From Zoroaster sp. YZ-2022 (lineage: Eukaryota > Echinodermata > Asteroidea > Forcipulatida > Zoroasteridae): a DNA stretch of 64,000 nucleotides. The position numbers and the translations under genes are program-made. Each line of letters opens with the position of its first letter. Positions within the stretch are counted from its first letter, which is position 1. The notes under the pieces were generated by a model. The model saw only the letters and a list, made by a program, of their open reading frames with translations. It had not been told where the DNA came from and did no database searches. This document shows, piece after piece, positions 1-11,700 of the stretch. Where the stretch lies: assembly GCA_029582265.1 (NCBI GenBank), contig CM055837.1:15146777-15210776 (forward strand), given 5' to 3'.

Positions 1-259
1 ATGAAAATGCCATGAAATACTCTTGGGATTCCTTCGCCGTGAAAACGCTGTGAAAATGCCATGAACTTCTCGTGGCAGTTTTTGGGCAGCTCATTAATTC
101 TCGAGAGAGCCGTGAATTTGCCGTGAAATCACTGTGAACATTATTGCCAATATCTGCGAGGAAGAGACACTTTGAAATTGCTGAAAAATTACACTGAACT
201 GTTATTTCACGGCAAAACAGATTTTCAGGGCATTTTCAGGGTGAAAGTTGCTCATAGTG
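1..259. mobile_element. CACTA-ended MITE, copy 1 (cut by window edge)
   Basis: Same family as 2396-2735 and 57764-58099. It ends in TTTTCAGGG...CATAGTG. The interior repeats GTGAAAT/ATTTCAC-type words in both orientations. Confidence 0.75.
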
Positions 260-399
260 TCATGCTTACTAGTACAGACGGCTTACCTCTTGACCCCCAA
301 GATTGCCGGATGACGATAGGCCAGCTTAATAATATTTGAGTCTTATTTAGCATGAAAACTATCACAATGTTATCTATCACGATGTAAATTATAACCTCT

Positions 400-672
400 G
401 GTTATTGGGCTAGTATCAATCCTTAAACTTTCCTAGCTCCCTAGGGAGTATACAGCTCTGTGCTGCCGTACTCAGCCCTACAGTGGCTATCAAACACAAC
501 ATCCATCTCTACCCTCACAGGTACCAATTTTTATTCCTGGGTGAAAATAAGCAACTGCGGTAGTCTTGCTTAAGGACACAAGTGCCACGGTCGTGGTCGG
601 GATTCGAACCCACATTCTGACGACTGAGCCATCAGAACACAAGTCTGTGCTAGACTGCTCAGCCATGACACC
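400..672 (-). mobile_element. SINE-A fragment (tRNA-headed)
   Basis: The minus strand reads a tRNA-like head with B box GGTTCGAATCC, then the SINE-A body (inverse of 'ctccctagggagtatacag'). The 3' ATT tail is missing. Confidence 0.75.
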
Positions 673-913
673 CTTATATAGACATATAAACTGGTAAAAT
701 AAACTGGTATTTAAAAAAAATCCCAAATAGTCAAATTGTTATGTAAAAGTTACTTTGTGTAAAGCTGAATTTCAAACAAGGGTAATAACTATACTCAAAT
801 GTACAGTCGTGCACCATCCCCCTTTTAATGTTTTTGTCACGTCCACGTTCCCTGTTTTTACCATGTCAAGTTAAAAATGTAGTTGGGCTCCCCCTGCCCC
901 CCCCCCCCCCCCA

Positions 914-1184
914 TTAACCCTAACCCCCTAGGTATTCTTTGCTAGAAACCTTCCTGAATCCTCCAAAATCCATCAGTGCACTTTTGGAAACATGCCCTTA
1001 TCTTCAAAATGCACCATGCATTTTCGGTGATCTTTCATATTCAGCACTTATGGCCTGTACTTCTTGCCAGGTAGTAATTTTGCCCCATTTGAAGGGGTGA
1101 AAGTACCGGTTTCTAAAAGTGCTGAATTTCCCCAAAAAAGCACCCCTTGGAGGATTTTGATGGATTTGGGATGGTTAGGGTTAA
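914..1184. mobile_element. TTAA MITE family P4
   Basis: Flanked by TTAA at 914-917 and 1181-1184, ends CCCTAAC...GTTAGGG. The interior shares 'tccaaaatcc' and a ~150-bp body with copies at 4927-5312, 35111-35380 and 52794-53057. It is preceded by a C homopolymer (~19 nt). Confidence 0.75.
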
Positions 1185-1340
1185 TGATAATTGAGGAAAT
1201 TTCAGGAAAAAATTGAGGACATTTTTAACATCTCATTTCTTTATCTACCCATTTGGGGTGGTTAGGGTTAATGATAATTGATGAAATTTCAGAAAAAAAA
1301 TTTAAGAAATTTTCAACATCTCCTTTCTGGATCTGCCCAT
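1165..1340. repeat. 87-bp tandem duplication containing the P4 end
   Basis: GGTTAGGGTTAATGATAATT occurs at 1173 and again at 1260, followed in each case by related 'gaaatttcag' and 'aacatct' sequence, so the P4 right end plus ~70 bp of flank was duplicated in tandem. Confidence 0.7.
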
Positions 1341-1667
1341 GGCCCTCCTTTTCCCTTCCTTCTGATGTCCCTGCTAAAATAGCCATTATGTAAGTATGCC
1401 AGTAATCTGTGATGTAGTTGTACAATGTCTACACATTACCTATATCTGCTGTGTGGGCCTTGATTTAGGCTAGTTTTAATCCACGCAGCAGCCTTACACA
1501 GAAACCCTTCATCCTTCAGGTACCCCCCTGTCTGTTTAATCAGTGACTCCACCCCCGTCGTCCAAGCTGATAAAATCTTCTGCTGCAGTAGTTCTGTGCA
1601 GAGAGAAAATAAATAAAAAATAAAATTCTATATGAATACAGATTGATAAAATTACTGTGTCGGGTGA

Positions 1668-1815
1668 TAACGATGTGGTCTAGAGATTAAGACGATTGTA
1701 CTCGTGAGCAGGTCGTCGTGGGTTCAAATCCCGCCAGAGTTCCTGTGGATTTTTTTCATGGGCACTCGGAAAGCACCGAGTATGCAGTACGTCATACATG
1801 CGTCGGTGTAAGGGC
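1668..1815 (+). mobile_element. SINE-C copy (tRNA-headed)
   Basis: tRNA-like head with A-box-like TGGTCTAGAG and B box GGTTCAAATCC, then a body with TTTTTTCA, 'ggcactcggaaagcac' and a 'cgtcggtgtagg' end, as in the better copy at 44740-44930. Confidence 0.7.
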
Positions 1816-1936
1816 TTCCCCGGGTCTGAATCTGGTGCGTTTGGGTAGGTCTGACATCATTGCCTGGGGTTACCTGGGTCAGCCTCAAGTGAAATACTCG
1901 CGAAGCAGGCCACTTGATAATCAAATCAATCATTGG

Positions 1937-2388
1937 GTGCGTTCGAGTAGCTTCCCCGGGTTGACCCGGGTCTGAATCTGGTGCATTCGAGTAGGTCTGA
2001 CGTCATTGCCAGGGGTTACCTGGGTCAGCCTCAAGTGACCTGCTCACGAAGCAGGCCACTCGAGGCAGACCCGGGTAAGCGGTGACATTCATTTTCATCT
2101 CTTAAACAATTAATTTGTGAGTAGAGACTGTTCATGTACTAAAAGACGTGTTGTTTTGTATAATAAGATCATTAGCTGCTTTTTTACCCAGGGAAAGAAT
2201 TATTTTGCGATCGTTCCGTTGTAAATATTTTGTTTACAAAGTCTGTGTGACCTTTGACATTCTTCACTTCGCTTTAATGACCATAAGAGGCCGAACGTCC
2301 CACGGGCTGCTCGTTCAATTAGCTCATGCTCAGGGTTCACCTGTGTGACTTCCTTGGGTTACATCGGGGAAGCTACTTGAACGCACCG
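1937..2388. mobile_element. Palindromic MITE with GGTGCGTTCGAGTAG ends
   Basis: Inverted ends: GGTGCGTTCGAGTAGCTTCC at the left and its near complement ending at 2388. Internal GACCCGGGTC-type and ACCTGGGTCA words repeat in both orientations. Part of its left arm is duplicated upstream (1815-1935, offset 148 bp). Confidence 0.6.
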
Positions 2389-2395
2389 TATATAA

Positions 2396-2735
2396 CACTA
2401 TGAATAACATTACCCTGAAAATCTGTTTTGCTGTGAAATAACAGGTCACCGTAATTTCACGGCAATTTCATGGTGTCTCTTCCTCTCATATATTGGCTAT
2501 AATGTTTACAGTGCGATTTCAGGGCAAATTCACTGCGCTCTCGAGAATGAATGAGCTGCCCCAAAACTGCCACAAGAAGTTCATGGCGTTTTCAAGGTGT
2601 TTTCACGGCGAAGGAATCCCAAGAGTATTTCATGGCATTTTTACAGTGTTGTGTCGTCATGAAATTGCCGTGAACTATTTATTTCATGGTAAAACAGATT
2701 TTCAGGGCATTTTCAGGGTAAAGTTATTCATAGTG
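2396..2735. mobile_element. CACTA-ended MITE, copy 2 with TAA duplication
   Basis: 340 bp with inverted ends CACTATGAATAAC / GTTATTCATAGTG flanked by TAA on both sides (2393-2395, 2736-2738). A 3-bp duplication plus CACTA termini fits the EnSpm/CACTA group. No transposase. The interior is dominated by TTCACGGC / GCCGTGAA-type words. Confidence 0.75.
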
Positions 2736-2779
2736 TAAATACATAAATGTTTGTGAAAGAGAAATAAAAATTGACATTG

Positions 2780-2945
2780 CATCCATGACATCTGAGTAAA
2801 AACCAGGATTTGGAAACGGAGTGTCGAAATTTGTTATTCTTTTGAAAACCGGGTGTCCAAATATTTAACTTACTTTTGCATGTGTATCATAAATAAAACA
2901 GGGCGTCCATTTGGCAAACATGGCGTCCAAAAGAAACCCAACAGT
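2780..2945. repeat. Dispersed repeat with GTCCAAA words
   Basis: Successive lines such as GGGTGTCCAAATA, GGGCGTCCATTT and GGCGTCCAAAAG recur; the same theme (AGGGTGTCCAAA) is at 39950-40100. Confidence 0.5.
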
Positions 2946-3115
2946 ATTGCTGGCTAACACTATGTATGGCATAGAGAAAAACTGTTTTGTTTTCAGTAAA
3001 AATCCCTGGTTTTTGGGTCCTGTGCGTGTCACATTGCTTTGTTGCGCAAAATTAAGCTTAAAGGGGCAGTATCGTCACAATCAACAGGGCATGGAATCAC
3101 AGTGCTAGTTTGAGA

Positions 3116-3513
3116 TTAAAACCCTCCTATTATCAGTGTTGTTCTTTACAAAGTGGACCCATACTTCAAAATGTCTCAACTGGGACATATTGTGGTACAC
3201 ACTTTCTTATCTAATGATTAATGGCATAGCCCAAGGCTCTTCAGAGAGATGAGGTAAACTGAAGCAGCCACCTGCTTTGTTTCATTGCAAGGCTAACTTG
3301 AAATAAACCAGTGCAGTAACTTGAGGTATACACATACTGTGTGAAGGTCAGAACACTTTGTTTTTGTCCCATACCCAGGGGCATTTTGGGATATCCATGT
3401 ACCATTCTTGTGTACGGTATGCAATATTTTGAGGCATGCATACAAAAAGCATTGTGTACTTAGCAGTTGTTTTTTTTGCAGCATTTTGGAGACTGCATGT
3501 ATACAAGGGTTAA
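3116..3513. mobile_element. TTAA MITE family P5, copy 1
   Basis: TTAA at both ends (3116-3119, 3510-3513), CCCTCCT at the left and AAGGG at the right. About 90% similar by eye to 38301-38671. Confidence 0.8.
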
Positions 3514-3574
3514 CTTTAATAGTGACTGAAAATAATACCCCACATGATAAGGTCATATTACTGTTGCTGCTGCA

Positions 3575-4723
3575 TTAACCATAACTCCCTAGGCCCATTT
3601 GCTTACACATAACCTGAATCCTTCCTAACTCCCTAGGCCCATTTGCTTACACATAACCTGAATCCTTCCTAACTCCCTAGGCCCATTTGCTTACACATAA
3701 CCTGAATCCTCCCTAACTCCCTAGGCCCATTTGCTTACACATAACCTGAATCCTTCCTAACTCCCTAGGCCCATTTGCTTACACATAACCTGAATCCTTC
3801 CTAACTCCCTAGGCCCATTTGCTTACACATAACCTGAATCCTTCCTAACTCCCTAGGCCCATTTGCTTACACATAACCTGAATCCTTCCTAACTCCCTAG
3901 GCCCATTTGCTTACACATAACCTGAATCCTTCCTAACTCCCTAGGCCCATTTGCTTACACATAACCTGAATCCTTCCTAACTCCCTAGGCCCATTTGCTT
4001 ACACATAACCTGAATCCTTCCTAACTCCCTAGGCCCATTTGCTTACACATAACCTGAATCCTTCCTAACTCCCTAGGCCCATTTGCTTACACATAACCTG
4101 AATCCTTCCTAACTCCCTAGGCCCATTTGCTTACACATAACCTGAATCCTTCCTAACTCCCTAGGCCCATTTGCTTACACATAACCTGAATCCTCCCTAA
4201 CTCCCTAGGCCCATTTGCTTACATATAACCTGAATCCTTCCTAACTCCCTAGGCCCATTTGCTTACACATAACCTGAATCCTTCCTAACTCCCTAGGCCC
4301 ATTTGCTTACACATAACCTGAATCCTTCCTAACTCCTAGGCCCATTTGCTTACACATAACCTGAATCCTTCCTAACTCCCTAGGCCCATTTGCTTACACA
4401 TAACCTGAATCCTTCCTAACTCCCTAGGCCCATTTGCTTACACATAACCTGAATCCTCCAAAATCCTTCAGTAGTAAAGCAAGCACATGACATGTATGCA
4501 CACATGTGTTTCTAATCAATACATGTACATGGCCAGGGACCCTCCCTGCATGCATGGAGCAATAAACAGTGTCCACTGACCCAAGCACTGACCTTGCAAT
4601 CACTACAACAAACATGGATGTACATGTACCATGGAAAGGCAAGTATGCCTAATAACCTCAATCCTCCAAAATCCTTCACTTTAGCAAAGAGGATTTTGGA
4701 GAATTTGGGAAGGTTAGGGTTAA
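3575..4723. mobile_element. TTAA MITE family P3 carrying a 44-bp satellite
   Basis: TTAA 3575-3578 and 4720-4723. The right ~280 bp equals the P3 copies at 9482-10015 and 35690-36057. The left subterminal segment is expanded into a tandem array. Confidence 0.8.
3579..4462. repeat. 44-bp tandem array, about 20 copies
   Basis: Unit core 'ctccctaggcccatttgctt' plus 'acacataacctgaatcct'; period 44 measured between successive GCTTACACAT. Very uniform, with rare changes (CTTCC/CTCCC, one ACATAT, one lost C). The unit is the left subterminal part of P3. Confidence 0.92.
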
Positions 4724-4926
4724 TGAGCCAGTAATTTCCAGTCACAGTGTTCATCTTAAACTAGGACACTGGTACCTTTTGTTTATATTCCATTCCTTAA
4801 ATTATGACAAAGCTGTTATTTGCTTGGCATTGTTTTGAAGCCACTGTTACAAGGACTACAGTCACAATTTTATTTTGTAACATTTCTTATTTGTGTCGAG
4901 GCGACTGTCAACAAGACTTAACAAGA

Positions 4927-5312
4927 TTAACCCTAACCACCCCAAATCCTCCAAAGTGCACTTTTTGGGGGAAATTCAGCACTGTTGGAAACTGGTATTT
5001 TCACCTCTTCAAATGGGGCAAAATTACTACCTGTCAAGAAGTACAGGCCAATATTGCTGAATATGAAAGATAAATGAAAATGCATGGTGCATTTTGAAGA
5101 TAAGGGCATGTTTCCAAACATGCACTGATGGATTTTGGAGGATTCAGGAAGGTTCCTAGCCAGAATACCTATAGGGTGTTAGGATTCAGGAAGGTTCCTA
5201 GCCAGAATACCTATAAGGGGTTAGGGTTAAGGAAGGTTCCTAGCCAGAATACCTATAGGGGGGTAGGGTTAAGGAAGGTTCCTAGCCAGAATACCTAGGG
5301 GGTTAGGGTTAA
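4927..5312. mobile_element. TTAA MITE family P4 with four tandem end units
   Basis: TTAA 4927-4930 and 5309-5312. The right end is repeated about four times (5148-5312) as a ~43-bp unit built on GGTTCCTAGCCAGAATACCT. Confidence 0.75.
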
Positions 5313-5363
5313 CAAGATTAGACTCGTCTATATTACCAACATTGGTATAAAAACAAAATCTTT

Positions 5364-5738
5364 AGGGACAAGGGCCAAAGTCATGGTACAGCCAAGCCTT
5401 TGAGAAGCCCGGCCAGGCCTAGGCTTTTCCCCAGCCTACTGGCCTATATAAGGAGCTCTACTTGGCTGGGCTAGGCCCTCCAGAAGCCCAGGTTATGTTG
5501 ATTGGCAGGTACTGTATTGTTACAGGATTAAGACTCACAAAAGACAGATTAGCAGGCCAGGTAGCCTAGGCCTGGCCTGGCAGCCTAGGCCTGGCCTGGC
5601 AGCCTAGGCCTGGCCTGGCAGCCTAGGCCTGGCCAGGCAGCCTAGGCCTGGCCTGGCAGCCTAGGCCTGGCCTGGCAGCCTAGGCCTGGCCAGGCTTCTC
5701 AGAGGCTTGGCTGTACCATGACTTTGGCCCTCCTCCCT
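5364..5738. mobile_element. Palindromic element A1 with 19-bp internal array
   Basis: Long inverted ends around GGGCCAAAGTCATGGTACAG...GTACCATGACTTTGGCCC. The right arm holds six to seven 19-bp units (GCCTAGGCCTGGCCTGGCA). Other copies: 40318-40576, 48270-48716, 24806-25755. Confidence 0.8.
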
Positions 5739-5960
5739 TATACCAAACTTTGTGTCTCAAAAAAAACACATTACTTACATTTTCTTTCCAAAATGACTGC
5801 CCCAGCTTATGTGCTTATTTAACATGAACCTTCACTCTATCACATACCTGGAAATTTAGTGGCCTCTTTTGAACCAAGTTGGAAGAGTGCAAGAAGGAGA
5901 TTCTCTGCTGATGATATCAGAAGGCAGCCCTGTAAACCAATGCAATACAAAACAGAAATG

Positions 5961-6322
5961 AATAATAATAATAATGGACCAGTATCTGCGAAGTTTGACG
6001 CTCATGGCGCATGAACTTTATTACCCCTGTCATCAGGCCAGTTATATCATTCCTAGAACCATCTCAACTCCCTGGGGAGTATGCAACCCATGCTGCCAAA
6101 TGTGCAGTGCAACGAGCTTAATCAAACACAATTAATAATAATAATAATGAACATTTGTAATGCGCCGGTATCCATACCATCTCTGCCCTCACAGGTCCCC
6201 ATTTATACTCCTGGGTCGGGGACAGAAGTACCACAATCGCGGTTGGGATTCGAACCCACATTCTGATGACTCGGCCATCAGAACACAAGTCCGATTCCCT
6301 AAACCATTCGGCCATGGCTCCA
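5961..6322 (-). mobile_element. SINE-A copy
   Basis: The minus strand has a tRNA-like head (GGCCGAATGGTTTAG, GGTTCGAATCC), the SINE-A body and an (ATT)n tail at 5961-5975. A short internal ATT-repeat insertion is near 6130. Confidence 0.8.
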
Positions 6323-6479
6323 CATAAAACTTTGCACAGTGGAAGAACAGTAAGAGGACGCTTGAAGTAGCACCATGTAATATCTCTAATAAGTTGTAAT
6401 ATTTGGGTTGGTTTTGACAAGAACCGGCGGTGTGAAAATGTGAAAATAGACTGATCCATTAAGCCCTGCCCCATTACAT

Positions 6480-7150
6480 ATTGCAGGGGTGTGACTGGAC
6501 AAAAATAACAAATCCTGAAAAATGGGTAGCAGGTCTGGGTCTCCCTTTGGTCTAGAGGACAAAGCCCCCTGAACCTCCTGGATAATAATAATAATAATAA
6601 TAATAATAATGTGTGGACTTACATAGTGCACGTATCCACCAACTGAGTGGTGCTCAAGGCGCATTATATTATTACCCCTGCTCATAAGGCTCATAAATCA
6701 TTCCTGAAACCATCTCAGCTCCCTGGGGAGTATACAGCTCAATTGCTGCCATTACAGCGCATATAGGGCTAATCAACCAACTCTGCCCTCACAGGTACCC
6801 ATTTAACCCCTGGGTGGAGAGAAGCAATTATGGTTAAGTGTCTTGCTCAAGGACACAAGTGTCACGGCTGGGATTCGAACCCACATTCTGCTGCAAACAC
6901 CAGAACTTGAGTCCGGTAAGCTAGACCGCTCGGCCACGACACTCCAATGTTTAATTTTGGAGGATTTAAAGACTCTCGATATCCCCACAAACAAGAAACT
7001 AGAGGTTTTGGACACAATACAGGCTACTTCTTTCTTTCCTTGGTGGCTACTTCTCTTCTTTCAAGAATATTTAGAGGCAAAGGGAGATTTGTAAAAATCC
7101 TGAAATCAGGAAAATTCCTGAGAAATCACAGATCTGGTGTTGAGAAATCA
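6480..7150 (+). mobile_element. Repeat family R1 interrupted by SINE-A
   Basis: The R1 body (CTTTGGTCTAGAGGACAAAG ... CCCCACAAACAAGAAACT ... AAATCCTGAAATCAGG) is split at 6583-6948 by a minus-strand SINE-A with (AAT)n tail. The intact order is seen at 27400-27890. Confidence 0.75.
6583..6948 (-). mobile_element. SINE-A copy nested in R1
   Basis: Tail (TAA)n at 6583-6610, head GTGTCGTGGCCGAGCGGTCT on the minus strand at the right end. Confidence 0.8.
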
Positions 7151-7269
7151 CAGATCTGGTGTTGACCAATCACAGCCACAATTACACATCCAAAAGTCTG
7201 ACAAAAGTCCAACATGTTTGTAGCTATATCGCCTCTATGACAAACGTAAACAAGCCCCAATTATGTAAA

Positions 7270-7612
7270 ACTTGTAGCTTTGCATGGTGAAGAGGATAAG
7301 TAAAGACTAATTGTGGTGACACCATGTGAAATTCTCTATTGAGTAGTAATTAGTTTTGAAAAGAACTGGAGGTTACAACTCGACGTTTCGATCAGTATGC
7401 TCTGATCGTCCTCAGGACCATTCTCCTGAAGACAATCAGAGCATACTGATCGAAACGTCGAGTTGTAACCTCCAGTTCTTTTCAGAACTAATTACTACAG
7501 AGCATACTGATCGAAACGTCGAGTTGTAACCTCCTGTTCTTTTCATAACTAATTATTACTCAATAGAGAATTTCACATGGTGTCACCGCAATTAGTCTTT
7601 ACTTAAGCCCCT
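7270..7612. mobile_element. Hairpin element with GATCGAAACGTCGAG arms
   Basis: The outer inverted arms share GTAAAGACTAATTG and GTGACACCATGTGAAATTCT. Inside is a near-perfect palindrome around ACTCGACGTTTCGATCAGTA with a ~20-nt loop (about 7363-7480), then a second copy of the right arm. Related pieces: 25545-25690, 29066-29170, 52650-52795. Confidence 0.7.
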
Positions 7613-8148
7613 ATTATGTATGGTATGGGATATGTATGCGCACATGGTGGCCGGTCGGCGGCTCGGCGATTGAGGGGTGAGGCTAACGTGTTGTACCCAC
7701 GTGTGCCGTTGCTAGGCAGTTACTATGGTGGACATTTACCATACTGATCGAAATGTTGGATTGTCAAACCACCAGCGCTTCTCAGAACCAACACACCATT
7801 ACAACATATTAGAAATTGAAATACTCCATCTAGGTTTCCTTATACAAGTCTATGAGAATCAAAGAGAGGCTCATGTCAAAAATAGACTGGTGCCCTTTCA
7901 TCTGTGATTTTGTTAGTGATTTTTGATTGGCAGTCAAGTAACCAGATAAAAATGGACGCAGAGTGACAATGATAATTGAGGGTTATTAACCATCCCTACT
8001 TTAAAAATAAGAAGCCCCGAAAAATTTCCGACCAGAATATACTTTGATTGAGGCAACAGAACAACTACCCCCCCCCCCCTTTTAAGAGTAAAAATGGGGT
8101 AAAATATTTAGCTGTGGGCCAAGTTATTTGTTTTAGTTCACTTATTTA
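7613..8148. other. No recognised feature
   Basis: AT-rich sequence, probably LTN1 intron. It holds an 11-nt C run near 8070 and one more partial GATCGAAATGTTGGA motif at 7746. Confidence 0.4.
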
Positions 8149-8420
8149 TTAACCCTTCTACTTTAGCTGAACTTCAGTGGCAAGTAGCTATTGTGGTCAA
8201 AATCAGTCAACTGACTGTTTTGACTGTTGACCCAAATGTGCACACAGGGGCATTTTTGACTGGTTTTGACTGTCATTTTGACCACCCTGAACAATACAAG
8301 ACAATGTTTTCACCAGTCAAAAACGGTCATTTCAACCTGTAAACGTACTTACTACATATACCTTGGCAAGTATATCAACATTTTGACTGATTTTGATCCT
8401 TGCAGTCATAGGAGGGTTAA
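8149..8420. mobile_element. TTAA MITE family P1
   Basis: TTAA at 8149-8152 and 8417-8420, ends CCCTTCTAC / AGGAGGG. The interior is GTCAAAA / TTTTGAC words in both orientations. It sits ~180 bp from LTN1 exon 12. Confidence 0.85.
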
Positions 8421-8598
8421 TGATGCTTATTTTTTGCTAACCGATAAATGTTTTTTGATCAAATAAGGAACAAAACTATCACAACTTTTTTGCAATCCTT
8501 CATCTTGAAACCAAGCATAACCGAGCAACAACTCGGTTCAAGTTCGGTCCGAACAGTCACGTCACTTTTTGTTTAGGATAAACGATAGGAATGCTTAC

Positions 8599-8756
8599 CT
8601 TTACTGCACTGAAAAAGTTAGTTGCAACGTCACAGATGAAACTGATGCAGTTGTGAACCCTCTGCTCATTGCCTTCAACTTTGACCTTCGACCTCATTAA
8701 TGTGTCGGTGAACTTGCTGAGGATCTGTTCAGCATAGCTGGAATCGACGAATGGTT
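8599..8756 (-). CDS. LTN1: LTN1 coding exon 12 (residues 823-875), last exon in window
   Basis: Acceptor CCAAAAAG, donor AAAG|GTAAGC. The translation ends in [15 protein letters not shown], matching SFICDVAYNYFSSAK of vertebrate listerin. Phase 0 at the donor. The acceptor has a weak pyrimidine tract; it was chosen because it is the AG that restores phase and extends the alignment. Confidence 0.9.
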
Positions 8757-11700
8757 CTTTTTGGAATGAAAACAGATTTTTAAAGGCTTTGATCAACTCT
8801 GTGTTATACTACAGATCATGCTAAGAATTAACTCACACAGCAACTTGGACTTGTATGGGAAAAAATTCAGATATCAACCATGTAAATTCCTAAGTACATC
8901 TTTAAAATTACTGTATGTCCAGAAGTTAGGGTGCCATGGTCGAGCGGTTTAGTGCATCAGACTTGTGTTCTGATGGCCGAGTCGTCAGAATGTGGGTTCG
9001 AATCCTGGCTGCGAACGTGGTGCTTGTGTCCCTGAGCAAGAGACTTAACTATAATTGCTTCTCTTCACCCAGGAGTATAAATGGGGACCAATGAGGGCAG
9101 AGATGGTAATTGTGTTTGATTAAGCTCGTTGCGCTACACATTTGGCAGCATGGGCTGCCAGGGAGTTGAGATGGTTCTAGGAATGATATAACTGGCCCGA
9201 TGACAGGGGTAATAATGTTCATGCGCCATGAGCATCAGACTTGGTGGATACCGGCGCAATATAAGTGTCCATTATTATTATTACTATTACCTAGAATAAG
9301 TGCGCCAGCCTTCTCTAACCCACTCCAAATGCATGGTAATGGTAGCGTAGTATTGAGTTTGGCTATCCTGCTTGAGAGCATTACAGGAGAAGTGCTTGAC
9401 ACCGCTTGCTAATTCCAAAACTAAACAGGGCTCAAACTAGATGTGATTTGGCTATAGCAAAGGCTACAGGGGAGTCACACATTAACCCTAACTCCCTAGG
9501 CCCATTTGCTTACACATAACCTGAATCCTCCAAAATCCTTCAGTAGTAAAGCAAGCATAATGACCACTACCATTGTATGCAGATGACATGTATGCACACA
9601 TGTGTTTCTAATCTGTGATACGTGTACATGGCCAGGGACCCTCCCTGCATGCATGGAGCAATAAACAGTGTCCATTGACCCAAGCACTGACCTTGCAATC
9701 ACTACAACAAACATGGTTACATGTACCATGGAGGAAGGAAGGCAAGTATGCCTAATAACCTCAATCCTCCAGAATCATTTTTTGGACAGACCAACACGTA
9801 CAATGTAACCTCAATCCTCCATTTTCATCCAGTGTCAAATACAGCCTGATAACCTCAATCCTCCATAATCCACCAAGCAAATAATCACATCTGCCCTCAA
9901 TCCTTCAAAATCCTTCAAAATCCTTCACCACTGCAACTTCCACATAACCCCAATCCTTCAAAATCCTTCACTTTGGCAAAGAGGATTTTGGAGGTTTTGG
10001 GAAGGTTAGGGTTAAAGTTCAGTTCTCGCGCATACAACAAAATCCCTGATAATGTATTGCTTTTTTTAAGAACTTGCACGTCATTCTGTGGAATACAAAT
10101 CCATTGTACTTGGAAATCTTTGCCACGGACTATGGTATTACATGTACACGACTGGCACACTTTGTGTACATAACAGAATATTGGTATTTCCTATTTGCAA
10201 GCAATACATTTCTTATTCAAACCCTGGGAATGGTTGTTCCCAAACTGAAAAAAAACTGTTTTATTTTCAAGTCTTCTTTTAGACGTGGGGAGGACAGCCT
10301 TGCAAATTGGACAAAATAACAATGAATAATCAATAACTCCTTACCATCTTCGTCTTCTACAGACAGTCCTAAGTTGATGAGACCCCAGCTTTGAGATGAC
10401 GAGCTGTCCATATTACCATCCAGAGCTTGAGCACATAAGGTATCAGCTAGCATCAATAGCTTCTCACCAAAGACAGGAGATTTAAGCCATGTCTTGATAG
10501 AAACATTGTTGGACGTGTTTAAGATCTGAAGAAAAATGTTACAGATCAAGTATAGAATTGGTAACAAACCATCTCCAAACCGCTTCATTCTCCTAATGAA
10601 GACTAGAGCAGGCTAACCGAAATGTAGAGAAGAACCCGTGAAGTCCCCATGGTTCTCCTGAACCACATTCTCACTTAGCGATAGTTGAGAAGTGAGTTGT
10701 CCGATATTGGTTCTCCCTGAACCATAATCTCACTTAGCGACAGTCAAGATGCGAGTTGTGCGATAAGGTTCTTTGCAGAACCTGTACCTCACTTAGCGAT
10801 AGATGAGATAAACACATGGTGTTACCGCAAACCAAAATTATATCAATACTCCACCGTGCAAAGACTTAAATCTTATAGAGTAATCATATTAGTGAAAGTA
10901 GTTTTGCCAGCATTACCATGTGTTGTATATTTCTTAACCCTCCTACACAGAGGCCACTGTAAACCACTAAATGTCCCTTTGAAGGGGACACTGCCCCTTT
11001 GAAGTAATCTCCAATGTACATACATGCATACAAAGACACATGTATACCAACAGTGGACCTTATTTTCAGCAGGTTATACTGTAAACAAACTCCCAATAAT
11101 AAATCACCATCAGCCACAGAGACCAATAAACCATACCAAGCCTCCATCATCCACTGGGATTTTCAGCAGTTATTTTGTAAACACAGACTCTCCATAGTAA
11201 CCTACCACCAGCCACTGAGTCTGGAACAAAGTAATATGCCCTGCAATATGTCAATCACAAACCACTAAAACCAACAGACATATAGGCATTATGTTACTAT
11301 GCAGTATAGCTATGAGGAGCCACTGCCTACCATAGCAATGGCTTGGAGTGGCCTGAATGGGTTGTTTCAAAAATTTCACTGATTGTAGGAGGGTTAATAA
11401 AACATCTCTATAGGCAATAATCACTTATTTTACAAAACCATTGTTGAAAGAAAGAACTCTTCAACCACGCATCATCAGCCAAAAGTATATTTCCCCAAAC
11501 CAAACAATTATAAGTTAACCATTAACCCTCCAACAATTAGTGTCATTTTTGAAACAACCCATTCAGGCCACTCCAAGCTGTTGCAGTTGTTGCCAGTGGC
11601 CTCCTATGGTTACCCTTCTGTGCACTGTCACACCACTGAGATTGCAGGTAAAGTGGTCTCCCATTGATACATTGCAGGCCATACTAATATGTTCAAAACA

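Larger units (their letters stand above)
3058..4760. mobile_element. Repeat family U1, interrupted by two nested TTAA elements
   Basis: Host sequence 3058-3115, 3514-3574 and from 4724 matches the uninterrupted relative at 33958-34100 (caacagggcatggaatcacag... / ...ataaggtcatattactgttg... / gagccagtaattt). The interruptions are the P5 element (3116-3513) and the P3 element with satellite (3575-4723). Other U1 copies: 57309-57511, 58764-58910, 59390-59530. Confidence 0.75.

Noticed and set aside
5148..5312. Interstitial telomere array
   Set aside because: TTAGGG occurs once per ~43-bp unit, as part of a MITE end, not as a hexamer array.
1..8598. Further LTN1 exons in the left 8.6 kb
   Set aside because: Read for the next listerin segment on the minus strand; only repeats and non-matching frames were seen, so the rest of the gene is assumed to lie outside.
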